Shown here: positions 54,787 through 62,807 of the stretch, piece by piece
Layout of the letters: each line of letters begins with the position of its first letter
How positions within the stretch are numbered: position 1 is the stretch's first letter
Assembly: GCF_022343555.1 (NCBI RefSeq)
Contig: NZ_JAKQZH010000001.1
Location: 1,780,108-1,844,107 of the forward strand
Length of the DNA stretch: 64,000 nt
Source of the DNA: Marinobacter sp. C7
GTDB lineage: Bacteria; Pseudomonadota; Gammaproteobacteria; Pseudomonadales; Oleiphilaceae
Reading direction: 5' to 3'
The notes under the pieces: generated by a model
Databases searched by the model: none
What the model was told of the DNA's origin: nothing
What the model saw: the letters and a program-made list of their open reading frames with translations, nothing else
Made by a program: the position numbers and the translations under genes

Positions 54787-56841
54787 TTAGAGGCCCTCGT
54801 CCGTTTCCACCCGATTGCGGCCACTTTTCTTGGCAGCGTACATGGCCCTGTCTGCCCTCTGGACGATCGTTTTACGCTTATCCTCCGGGCGCCAGGTGGC
54901 CACTCCGATGCTGGCGGTGATCGAGGTTTCTACTCCGGGTACGGCGACCTCCGAAACGGTGTGACGAATCCGCTCCGCCAATATCACACCATCCCGCCGG
55001 TCTGCACCGTTAGCCAGGATGACAAACTCCTCGCCACCCCATCGCCCCAGGTGGTCTCCTTGCCTTAAAACACTGGTGACTCTCCGGGCAACCTCCCGGA
55101 GCACTTCATCACCGGCGGCATGCCCCCAAGAGTCATTGATCTGCTTGAAATGGTCGACATCCAGAAGGAGGACCGAAAACGGCAGGCCATGACGCCGGGA
55201 CTTGGCCAACTCCCGATCCAGTTCTTCCTCCGTCCTGTAACGGTTCCAGAGAGCAGTGAGAGAGTCATGGCTGGCCGCGTGGCTGAGTTGCTCATTGGCC
55301 TGTGCCAGTGCCGCCTGTTCAGCTTTCAGCAATTCGTTCAGACGGGTGATCTCGCTGATCGAAGCCAGCAACGCCAGATCTTCGGCGAGATCCACGGCCG
55401 CGATTCGTTCCACCCGCTTCCAGGTCTCGCTGCTGCCCTCGACTGCTTGCAGCCAGGAGCCGAAGGCCCTCCGGAACGTTTCTTCCTCGCCAGGCGCACT
55501 GGTCAGGATGTCCGCCTCCGGACGTCCCTCCCAGTAAACACCCCGCCCCTGCTGGGGACGGAAGATCAGGAGCCAGCTGGTCACCCGCTCCCCAGGCAAA
55601 GGCACCGCCAGCATCCCACAGGCCGTGCCAAGGTCCAGGTCCTTGACCAGCGATTCTTCGTCCAATCGACAAGAGACCCAGGGGGATCTGCCCTTTTCCG
55701 CGTTCAGCCTGGCAACCATCTGTTCCAGTGCAGCAACGGGAGGGACCTCCCCGAGAGCCGAAATGTCCCCGTTGTTCGCATACGCCATGCCCTGTGCACG
55801 AAACAGGGCCAGCCAATCCGGCGCATACTTCTCGAGCATCCTGGCGGGTGACAGCCCGAGCGTTATATCCGCTGCCAGAAAGTCCCGGGATCTATGAACA
55901 CGCTGGAGAAACTGGGCTTCCATCCGGGATCTCAACAGAAACAGGCGTTGGGTGGCCATCAGTACCAGGGTACGGGCCCCATCCCTGAGAGTCGGAGCAA
56001 GGGGTATGGGCTTTTGCGCTGTGCAGGTCACCAACCCCCACAAACCGCCCGGCCCGACGATCGCAATGGAAAGCAGCGCCTGCGCGCGGAAATACTTGAG
56101 ATACGCCGTCTGACGTCTGGATGGCGCCCTCAGAACCGTGCCACTGGCATCGATATCCGCCAGCTGTTCCTTCGTCAACCGGTCTGAAACCAGGACGGGA
56201 ACCAGACCGGCATGAACATCCGGAATACTCCGCACCTGGTGCCTGGTCATATTGTCGCGCTGAGCGGGAGGGTAAGCCGTAGCAGAAAAGCGCTGCCCCC
56301 GGATGGGCGATACCCCTTTCCGTTTGCTCTCGGCCAGGAATACGCCGTGGCCCTGCTCATCAAAATGTGCGACCACGACCCGATCAAAACGCACGAGATC
56401 CCGCACACCGTCCACGAGGATCTTCATCAGTTCATCAGGATTTGCAGCAGTGGCGAGCTTGGCGAGCCACCGGCTGACTGTACCGGTAAGTCGCCGACTG
56501 CCCAACCCGGTAATCGGTTCGATTTCGACGATCACCCAGCCGCCGGAGCGGAACGCGTTGACCTGCAGGCGAAGGTTGCGACCTTTGCTCTCCGGTCGAA
56601 TGGACACCGGCCCGCTCAGAGCATCTTCCCGGGCCAGCTCCCTGCGGATCCTCCCGAGTACCCGGGCCCCCAGAATCAGTTCCGGTGAACACTCAAGCAG
56701 TGATTCTGCGGGACGCTGGAGGAAATACTCGGCGTTTGCGCTGCACAGGACAATGCGATCCATTGACCCGGTCAATACCAGCAGGCAGCCACAAGGCTGG
56801 ATCTTCAGGTAATTCCGCTGTAAACCGCTGAACCCGCTCAT
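54787..56841 (-). CDS. Phytochrome-like PAS-GAF-PHY-GGDEF cyclase lacking chromophore residues
   Basis: A 684-residue soluble protein with bacteriophytochrome architecture: PAS (about 10-110), GAF (about 120-290), PHY (about 300-480, with tongue-like VYWEGRPEAD and SWLQAVEGSSETW), then GGDEF with intact GGEEF and DHFKQINDSWGHAAGD. The pre-PAS Cys is missing; IQPHG reads IQPCG. The GAF DIP motif is AYP (189-191), and the chromophore-contact His is Tyr247. A bilin is therefore unlikely to bind; it may sense another signal. Start at ATG 56841; TTG 56853 is possible. Confidence 0.88.
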   Translation of the reverse strand: MSGFSGLQRNYLKIQPCGCLLVLTGSMDRIVLCSANAEYFLQRPAESLLECSPELILGARVLGRIRRELAREDALSGPVSIRPESKGRNLRLQVNAFRSGGWVIVEIEPITGLGSRRLTGTVSRWLAKLATAANPDELMKILVDGVRDLVRFDRVVVAHFDEQGHGVFLAESKRKGVSPIRGQRFSATAYPPAQRDNMTRHQVRSIPDVHAGLVPVLVSDRLTKEQLADIDASGTVLRAPSRRQTAYLKYFRAQALLSIAIVGPGGLWGLVTCTAQKPIPLAPTLRDGARTLVLMATQRLFLLRSRMEAQFLQRVHRSRDFLAADITLGLSPARMLEKYAPDWLALFRAQGMAYANNGDISALGEVPPVAALEQMVARLNAEKGRSPWVSCRLDEESLVKDLDLGTACGMLAVPLPGERVTSWLLIFRPQQGRGVYWEGRPEADILTSAPGEEETFRRAFGSWLQAVEGSSETWKRVERIAAVDLAEDLALLASISEITRLNELLKAEQAALAQANEQLSHAASHDSLTALWNRYRTEEELDRELAKSRRHGLPFSVLLLDVDHFKQINDSWGHAAGDEVLREVARRVTSVLRQGDHLGRWGGEEFVILANGADRRDGVILAERIRHTVSEVAVPGVETSITASIGVATWRPEDKRKTIVQRADRAMYAAKKSGRNRVETDEGL

Positions 56842-56927
56842 CTGGCTGGTCAAATCCTTGGGGAAACCTGAATGAAAGTATACACTCCCAGCACCGATGC
56901 CCCTGCACTATTTGCCACGGCCCCTTA

Positions 56928-57875
56928 ATGAACCTGATCGACATTTTTCTCCAGACACTGGAAACCACCCTGCCGGTATTTGCGATGGTCTTCATTGGCC
57001 TGGGGCTGCGGCGTCTTGGCTGGATTGATGCCCCCTTCATCAATACCGCCTCGGCACTGGTCTTCAAGGCAACGCTGCCTACCCTGGTGTTTCTGAGCAT
57101 CATCCGCGCAGACCTGACCACCGCCCTGAACCCGGGACTCCTGCTGTTTTACCTGCTGGCCACCCTTGGAGGATTTGCTCTGACCTGGCTCTGGGCCTGT
57201 TGGCGCGTGCAAAAAGCAGATCGCGGCGTCTACGTGCAAGGCGCCTTCCGCGGCAACTGCGGCATTGTCGGGCTCGCCCTGGCGGCCAACCTTTACGGGG
57301 ACTTCGGTTTATCCGCAGGCGGCATACTGCTTGGCCTGGTGATTATCTCCTACAACACACTGTCGGTCGTTGTCCTGATCGCCTATCAGCCCGGACAGTC
57401 CGCCAGCTGGCGCAAGATTTTCCATGACATCGTCCGTAACCCCCTGATTATCGCGGTTCTGATAGCCATCCCCTTTGCCTGGCTCGAGATTGGCCTTCCA
57501 ACCTGGATCATGACCAGTGCCGATTATTTTGCCTCCCTGACGCTTCCGCTGGCACTGTTGTGTATCGGCGCCACCGTCTCCCTGAGCTCGATTCGCAGTG
57601 ACAGCCGCACAGCGTTCGGTTCGAGCTCAATGAAAATGGTGGTGTTGCCCGCCCTGTGCACGGCGGCAGCCTGGCTTGCCGGCTTCCGGGGCCCGGAGCT
57701 GGGACTGATGTTCCTGTTCTTCGCAAGTCCGACCGCGGCCGCAAGCTTTGTGATGGTCAAAGCGCTCGGGGGTAATGACCGCCTGGCGGCCAACATCATC
57801 GCGTTGACCACCTTGATGGCAAGCGTCACGGTTACGGTCGGGGTCTTTCTGTTGCGCAGTTACGGGCTCATCTGA
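56928..57875 (+). CDS. AEC-family (auxin efflux carrier) transporter
   Basis: A 315-residue membrane protein with about ten TM segments and the family pattern NCGIVGLALAANLYGD and FFASPTAAASFVMVKALGGN. Members carry small organic anions or malonate/malate-like compounds. The substrate cannot be told. Its 3' end overlaps the fructosamine kinase gene by 16 bp. Confidence 0.88.
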   Translation: MNLIDIFLQTLETTLPVFAMVFIGLGLRRLGWIDAPFINTASALVFKATLPTLVFLSIIRADLTTALNPGLLLFYLLATLGGFALTWLWACWRVQKADRGVYVQGAFRGNCGIVGLALAANLYGDFGLSAGGILLGLVIISYNTLSVVVLIAYQPGQSASWRKIFHDIVRNPLIIAVLIAIPFAWLEIGLPTWIMTSADYFASLTLPLALLCIGATVSLSSIRSDSRTAFGSSSMKMVVLPALCTAAAWLAGFRGPELGLMFLFFASPTAAASFVMVKALGGNDRLAANIIALTTLMASVTVTVGVFLLRSYGLI

Positions 57876-58627
57876 GAGCAAAGCGAACGTATGGCGTCAA
57901 ACCCGCGCTGGCAGCCACCGAGATAGCCGCCGCCAAACAGGTTGTAGTGATTGAGATAGTGGTAGAGATTGTAGATATCCCGCTTGTGGGAATACTCTGG
58001 TGTGCGGGCGTACATGCGGTCGTAGGCCTCGTAGAAAGGTTGCCCGAACCCCCCGAACATTTCGGTCATCGCCAGGTCCGCTTCCCGATCGCCACAATAG
58101 ACCGCCGGGTCAATCAGCCAGGGCGAACTGGCATCAAACAGCGCGTTCCCGCTCCACAGATCGCCGTGTAGCAGACTCGGGTGCTCGCAGGAGCCGTCCA
58201 GCCAGCGGGCAAGCGCCTTCCCGAACTGTTCCAGGTTATTGGCAAACTCGCTCCGGATCTCCGGATTTCTGATCCTGCTCACCTGATAGGCCAATCGGTC
58301 GCTAACAAAGAACTCTCCCCAGGAATCCGACCACCTGTTGGGTTGCGGGGAGAGGCCGATGTAATTGTCTCTGCTCCAGCCATACTGACTCTGCTTCAGT
58401 CGGTGCATCAGGGCGAGGCCCTCGCCCAGCATGGAGAGGGTTTCGTCAGTCGCCGGCTTCGACTGAATGCCCGTCATTTCCAGCACATCGTGATTGACAC
58501 GCAGCACCTCCGGGACCCGGATACCAATCACCCCCGCCTGTTCCAGCGCGGCCCGGAGGCTTTCAAGGCCCTCCGCCTCACAAATCAGGGCGTCAGCGAA
58601 TCTGGTGGTGTTGTGTTTGGTGAACAT
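57860..58627 (-). CDS. Fructosamine kinase family protein
   Basis: A 255-residue kinase of the fructosamine-kinase/ketosamine-3-kinase family. The catalytic motif HGDLWSGN and the metal-binding LIDPAVYCGDREADLAM are clear; ETRYGWSRDNYIG-like segment SQYGWSRDNYIGLSPQPN lies in the middle. These enzymes phosphorylate and so repair Amadori-glycated proteins and amines. Converges with the AEC gene. Confidence 0.9.
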   Translation of the reverse strand: MFTKHNTTRFADALICEAEGLESLRAALEQAGVIGIRVPEVLRVNHDVLEMTGIQSKPATDETLSMLGEGLALMHRLKQSQYGWSRDNYIGLSPQPNRWSDSWGEFFVSDRLAYQVSRIRNPEIRSEFANNLEQFGKALARWLDGSCEHPSLLHGDLWSGNALFDASSPWLIDPAVYCGDREADLAMTEMFGGFGQPFYEAYDRMYARTPEYSHKRDIYNLYHYLNHYNLFGGGYLGGCQRGFDAIRSLCSQMSP

Positions 58628-58708
58628 GGTTCTACCCTTCCTTGAATCGTCTCCGGCCGGGGGGTTAGATTGACCTCAGGCTAACATGTAACGGAGTGCA
58701 GGACCGAT

Positions 58709-58987
58709 ATGGACAAGAAACGCTGGAAAATGATGATTTCAGGCAAAGTTCAGGGAGTGTATTACCGGGCGTCCACCGAAAAGGAGGCTCGGCGCCTGGG
58801 CGTCTGCGGCTATGCTCGAAACCTGCCGGACGGGCGCGTTGAAGTTATCGCTGAAGGAAGCCCCGAGGATCTCCGGCAGCTGCACCAATGGTGCCTGGAA
58901 GGGCCGCCTGCGGCCAAAGTAACCGGTATCGAGATTGAGGAGCAGAAGGCCAACGGGGAATTCCACGGTTTCGGGGTAAAATCCTGA
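58709..58987 (+). CDS. acyP: Acylphosphatase
   Basis: A 92-residue protein with the acylphosphatase fold signature GKVQGVYYRASTEKEARRLG (catalytic Arg in YYRA) and GYARNLPDGRVEV (catalytic Asn). It hydrolyses acyl phosphates such as 1,3-bisphosphoglycerate. Normal length. Confidence 0.95.
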   Translation: MDKKRWKMMISGKVQGVYYRASTEKEARRLGVCGYARNLPDGRVEVIAEGSPEDLRQLHQWCLEGPPAAKVTGIEIEEQKANGEFHGFGVKS

Positions 58988-58998
58988 GGCCGGCAGAT

Positions 58999-59679
58999 TC
59001 ATCCATGCAAGGAGAGACTTCGATGCCTGCATTCCCGAACCAGGGTCGCCTGCCAGGCATTCAGGTCAACCGGGCAATGGCTTAACACCTCGAAGTCCCT
59101 GTTTTCCAGGATCTCTCCCAGCGGAAGTCCCGAGTTCAGGATTGCCTGGTCACGCGCCTCAAGCAAGCCAGCGACATGGTACCTGTAAAGCCTTACGAAA
59201 TGGGTTATCCAGATGTTTACCGGCCAGCTCGGCGAGGCATGGTCAATCTCGAACTCTCCCAGATGGGAGATAACCTGCTCGGCAGAATGCCACTGCTCGT
59301 CGGTCACCCAGCGATTGGTGGTAAACAGCCCGACCGGATAGCCCCAGGCATCCATTGAAATGGCGACGAAGTGCATCGTCCGATCCCCGCCATGGTCCTC
59401 ATCCGGCACCCGCAGGAAGGTATGGAAATGCCCGTGCTCATCGCTGTCTGGACGGTGGGCATGGTAGTAGTACTGACTCCGGGTTTCCCGGTCAAAAACA
59501 TCCCCCTTGGGGTAATGCTCCATCTCGTAGAAGGTGCCCTGCCCCTTGAGGACCTCACCAACGATGTTCAGACCACCCTTTTCAAGCACGCGATAGCACT
59601 CCCGGACCCGGTTCGCCGAGTCCAGGAGGTTCTCCAGTTCTTCGTCTGTTATCGCCGCGAGGTCGGGATGAATATCCAT
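58999..59679 (-). CDS. Uncharacterised His-rich protein
   Basis: I do not recognise a named function; it resembles the uncharacterised DUF6969-like proteins, at low confidence. The 226-residue soluble protein has no signal peptide. A dense His/aromatic stretch, YYYHAHRPDSDEHGHFHTF, suggests metal binding, and a Trp/His-rich region follows (MHFVAISMDAWGYPVGLF). It lies just before the NPCAA lipoprotein gene on the same strand and 11 bp from convergent acyP. Confidence 0.6.
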   Translation of the reverse strand: MDIHPDLAAITDEELENLLDSANRVRECYRVLEKGGLNIVGEVLKGQGTFYEMEHYPKGDVFDRETRSQYYYHAHRPDSDEHGHFHTFLRVPDEDHGGDRTMHFVAISMDAWGYPVGLFTTNRWVTDEQWHSAEQVISHLGEFEIDHASPSWPVNIWITHFVRLYRYHVAGLLEARDQAILNSGLPLGEILENRDFEVLSHCPVDLNAWQATLVRECRHRSLSLHG

Positions 59680-59686
59680 CAGACAA

Positions 59687-60502
59687 TCAGAGCCCCATCA
59701 GTTCCCGGACAGCACCTTCCCTGCTGGTTTTCAGGCCGGCCGCTCGCCCTTCCTCAATGGCAATTTCCGGCGGCACGCCCATATGGAACCGGTACAGCGC
59801 CCACATGGCGCCAACCCTGTTGCTGCTTGCGCAATGCACCAGAATCGGATAGTTCGCCGGCGATGAAGCGATCTTCGAGAATGCCTTTACCTGGTCCCAG
59901 GTGGGCGCAGTGGTCGAAACCCCCAGGCCATGAAAATTCAGGCCAGCCGCGTGTGCCTCGGCTTCCTCCTCGGCCACGCCTTCCTCTTCGGTGAGCAGAC
60001 TGACCACCGTCTTGAACCCCTGGGCCTTCAGTTCGGCCATTGCCCCCTTCTCTACATGCCCGCCGGCAGCGATGAATGGCGACGGTCGATTATAGTTTTT
60101 AACAACCGGAGGCATTTCACTGCCGAAGGGTACCTTGGCCCAGTCATTTTCGATGGCATACGGCAAGGCGCGGTCAGGGTTTTGCGTGTCCTCACGCGGA
60201 ACGGCAGCCGGCATGGGCCCACCAGCTCCATTGGCCGAGCCGGCACCTGCTGCACACGGGTTTGCGGATGGAGAGGCCGCCGCGCATGGGTTAGCCGCGG
60301 CGCAGGGATTAGCGCCGGCACTCTGGCTGGCCGCAGCGCAGGGGTTCGCGGCAGCACATGGATTCGCGGTTGCCGCCTGATTGCTCGTCTGAGCCTGGGT
60401 TGCTGGCGGATTCTGGGAGTCGGAGCACCCGGTAACTCCCAGACCCAATGCGATGGTAATAGCGACCGGCAATGCAGCGCGCCTGTAACGATAGCTGATC
60501 AT
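59687..60502 (-). CDS. Lipoprotein with NPCAA repeats and a DSP-like phosphatase domain
   Basis: A 271-residue lipoprotein: lipobox LGVTGC (Cys about residue 26), then five NPCAA repeats within about 45 residues (32-84), a Gly/Ala linker, and a phosphatase-like domain (about 130-270) with active-site motif HCASSNR (Cys-x4-Arg) and LLTEEEGVAEEEAEAHAAGL. The domain resembles the DUF442/Blh-type fold, often linked to sulfide metabolism. The Cys-rich repeats are unusual. The neighbours are two YeeE/YedE-family sulfur-transport genes. Confidence 0.78.
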   Translation of the reverse strand: MISYRYRRAALPVAITIALGLGVTGCSDSQNPPATQAQTSNQAATANPCAAANPCAAASQSAGANPCAAANPCAAASPSANPCAAGAGSANGAGGPMPAAVPREDTQNPDRALPYAIENDWAKVPFGSEMPPVVKNYNRPSPFIAAGGHVEKGAMAELKAQGFKTVVSLLTEEEGVAEEEAEAHAAGLNFHGLGVSTTAPTWDQVKAFSKIASSPANYPILVHCASSNRVGAMWALYRFHMGVPPEIAIEEGRAAGLKTSREGAVRELMGL

Positions 60503-60514
60503 GGCTGTGCTCCT

Positions 60515-61126
60515 TCAATTGTGGTTGTTGCTTTCCCGAAAAAGGTCGGATGCCTGGTACGGCCCGCCAAGCTTGCGCTCCAGCGTGCTGCCCAACCTGA
60601 AGCCACCCCAGGCCACGGCTGCCAGTGCCACAATAATCAGCCACTCCGGCAGTCCGGAAAGATCCATCAGTGTTTGCCCCTGCGGTCCGGATGTGGCGAG
60701 ATAGAGCTCCTCAAGAGGTCCGAACCAGGCAGCAAACAACGCGGTGCCCAGCAGCATGCCGACCATGAACACCAGGGCGTCAAAGCGTCCGCCCGCGAGT
60801 CCGGCCACGGACGTGCCCGGGCAATAGCCACCGATGGCAAACCCGGCGCCGATCAGCAATCCGCCGACCGCCATGGCGACGTAGAACGGCGTCGGCACGT
60901 AGTAGCTGCCGCCCCCCATGAACCCGATCTGCTTTGAAAGCCACAACAGCAGGGCCGCCACAATAACCGCGGTGAACATGACCTTGAATACCGACCAGTC
61001 TTCCAGGCGAAATTGCCCGGTGAGCTTCCGCGGGCTGCCAAACCCCGCGTTCTCAAGCACAAAGCCGAACAGAAAACCGGCGAGCAGACCGGCCGCAACG
61101 CCGGAATCATAGAGAGGCCAGATCAT
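60515..61126 (-). CDS. YeeE/YedE-family sulfur transport protein, larger half
   Basis: A 203-residue membrane protein with about five TM segments. It starts at ATG 61126 with GGAGG eight bases upstream; the longer frame would add 40 arginine-rich residues. Family motifs are GFVLENAGFGSP and GGYCPGTSVAG with the conserved Cys believed to handle thiosulfate or sulfane sulfur. It overlaps the smaller half by four bases (ATGA); the two together replace one two-domain TsuA-like protein. Confidence 0.87.
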   Translation of the reverse strand: MIWPLYDSGVAAGLLAGFLFGFVLENAGFGSPRKLTGQFRLEDWSVFKVMFTAVIVAALLLWLSKQIGFMGGGSYYVPTPFYVAMAVGGLLIGAGFAIGGYCPGTSVAGLAGGRFDALVFMVGMLLGTALFAAWFGPLEELYLATSGPQGQTLMDLSGLPEWLIIVALAAVAWGGFRLGSTLERKLGGPYQASDLFRESNNHN

Positions 61127-61629
61127 TGCCAGTACCTCCTTACAATAAAGCTGAACAGGAAACCCGCTGCAAAGAAGCAGATCAGGAAGACAAAACCGCC
61201 GACCGCCAGTGCTGCGCCTCCGGATAGCCCGAGGCCGCTGGTGCATCCTCTTGCCAGCCGGGCACCAAACCCGGTCAGAACGCCCCCAACCAGAGCCAGG
61301 CCAAGCCTGCTTCCAACTCCGGATGTCGGCCCTCTTTCAACCTGAGGTCTGAATCGACGGCCGGACAGCGCACCCACCAGCGCACCGACAAAGGCACCGA
61401 GCACTTCCCAGGTGATCCAGGCCTGCAAGGGTTCGCCACGGACGTAATCGCCCAGATAACGGTTAGCCGCCGTCAACTCAGGTGCCAGCCATTGCCCGGC
61501 TTCCGCAGTAAGGCGGGTGAAAAAACCGCTGGCACCCAGGCCATGACCGGTGAGGACAAAGGTCAGAAACAGGGCCAGTCCCAGGGCAATGCCCGCCCAG
61601 AACGGCGACCAGAAAGGACGTGGAGACAT
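61123..61629 (-). CDS. YeeE/YedE-family sulfur transport protein, smaller half
   Basis: A 168-residue membrane protein with four to five TM segments and the paired motif RGCTSGLGLSG, carrying the second conserved Cys. It is first in the small operon. In single-chain members (TsuA-like) both motifs sit in one protein; here they are split. The likely role is uptake of thiosulfate or related sulfur. Confidence 0.87.
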   Translation of the reverse strand: MSPRPFWSPFWAGIALGLALFLTFVLTGHGLGASGFFTRLTAEAGQWLAPELTAANRYLGDYVRGEPLQAWITWEVLGAFVGALVGALSGRRFRPQVERGPTSGVGSRLGLALVGGVLTGFGARLARGCTSGLGLSGGAALAVGGFVFLICFFAAGFLFSFIVRRYWQ

Positions 61630-61756
61630 AAGGGCTCCTCTTCATTCAGCTGGATATACCCCTTTTATATATGGTTATTCCCAGCTGTCAAACACCCACA
61701 ATCAGAGACTGCCTGGGAAGTGATCCCTATCAAGTTTAGATGCTGAATTCGAGCCA

Positions 61757-61808
61757 TAAAAAAACCCCAGCAGTGCTGGGGTTTTGTATTGGCGGAGAGG
61801 GAGGGATT
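61757..61808. repeat. Direct repeat copy 1: tRNA-Ser 3' end plus terminator
   Basis: This 52-bp block is nearly identical to 61930-61980 (one A insertion and one substitution). It contains the last 19 bases of tRNA-Ser including CCA (61790-61808) and the downstream terminator hairpin CCCCAGC-AGT-GCTGGGG (61765-61781) with its A/T flanks. The tRNA gene it came from is absent; the sequence past 61808 diverges. Confidence 0.85.
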
Positions 61809-61929
61809 ATTCGGCCCGGCGGGCCTCACCCCTTCGGGGCCATCGTCGCGTTGCTCCGACGTTCCTCCGGCTGCTTCGCAGCCTACGGTCGAACCCGCGA
61901 GGGTTCTTCTTACCCTACCAATCGGCCAA

Positions 61930-61980
61930 TAAAAAACCCCAGCAATGCTGGGGTTTTGTATTGGCGGAGAGGGAGGGATT
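61930..61980. repeat. Direct repeat copy 2: functional tRNA-Ser 3' end and terminator
   Basis: The same block attached to the complete tRNA-Ser gene. The terminator hairpin CCCCAGC-AAT-GCTGGGG spans 61937-61953, with a six-T tract on the minus strand, five bases after the tRNA. Confidence 0.85.
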
Positions 61981-62052
61981 CGAACCCTCGATACGCTATT
62001 AACGTATACACACTTTCCAGGCGTGCGCCTTCAGCCACTCGGCCACCTCTCC
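61962..62052 (-). tRNA. tRNA-Ser (GGA)
   Basis: A 91-nt class II tRNA: acceptor GGAGAGG / CCTCTCC, a long variable arm, anticodon loop CTGGAAA (GGA), T-loop GTTCGAA and encoded CCA. Its 3' portion is duplicated at 61790-61808. Confidence 0.95.
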
Positions 62053-62258
62053 AATAAACTGTTCCAAATCAGCGGTGTTGCCGCTCATTTGAGGGCGCAA
62101 ACTTTAATGGTTTTTCAGGTCCTTGGCAACACCCTATCCCGAAATCACCGAAAATTTTTCCGTTGGCCCGGTTTCCGGTTACCGGTCAATCCGATTGAGG
62201 AGTATTGTTAGAAGAGTTCTATCCACAAACCTGCCGTGTCAGAACAAGGAGAATAAAA

Positions 62259-62789
62259 ATGCTGATGAAAGCAGAACAATCGGTCCTGGTCCTTATCGAT
62301 ATCCAGGAAAGGCTCATGCCTGCGATCAGCTTCGGCGAGGAGGTTGCAGACCGCTGTACCACTCTGGCGACGATTGCCGGACTTCTCGGGGTTCCCGTAC
62401 TCGGCACCGAGCAGATACCGGACAAACTGGGACCGAATATAGAGCCGGTTCGGGAACTGTGCGACTCTGTTCTGGACAAAACCCATTTTGACGCCTGTCC
62501 GGATGGGCTCATCGACCAGCTGCCGGAGGGTCGGCAACATATTGTCATTGGTGGCTGTGAGACTCATGTCTGTATGATGCAGACTGCACTGAGCCTGCTG
62601 GACGCCGGTTACAAGGTCTGGGTGGTCGCGGATGCAACCGGCTCCAGAAACGAATTTGACCGCGATGTCGCCCTGGACCGGCTCAACGAGAGTGGCGCCC
62701 GTATTGTGACCCTGGAGATGGTTGCGTTCGAGTGGATGCGTGACTGCGGGCACCCGCGTTTCCGGGATATCCAGGCACTGATCAAGTAA
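62259..62789 (+). CDS. Isochorismatase-family hydrolase
   Basis: A 176-residue protein started at ATG 62259, with AAGGAG seven bases upstream. The family triad is present: Asp in LVLIDIQERL, Lys in LDKTHFDA and the nucleophile Cys in GGCETHVCMMQTAL. It hydrolyses amide or ester bonds of small molecules; exact substrate unknown. The cupin gene begins 18 bp downstream on the same strand. Confidence 0.9.
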   Translation: MLMKAEQSVLVLIDIQERLMPAISFGEEVADRCTTLATIAGLLGVPVLGTEQIPDKLGPNIEPVRELCDSVLDKTHFDACPDGLIDQLPEGRQHIVIGGCETHVCMMQTALSLLDAGYKVWVVADATGSRNEFDRDVALDRLNESGARIVTLEMVAFEWMRDCGHPRFRDIQALIK

Positions 62790-62807
62790 ATAGCCCAGAG
62801 GTTTGGC

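Noticed and set aside
61740..62057. Plus-strand ORFs reading through the tRNA-Ser region
   Set aside because: They run antisense to the tRNA and through the terminator repeat; the WRRGRDSNPRY-like protein is the usual artefact of translating a tRNA gene.
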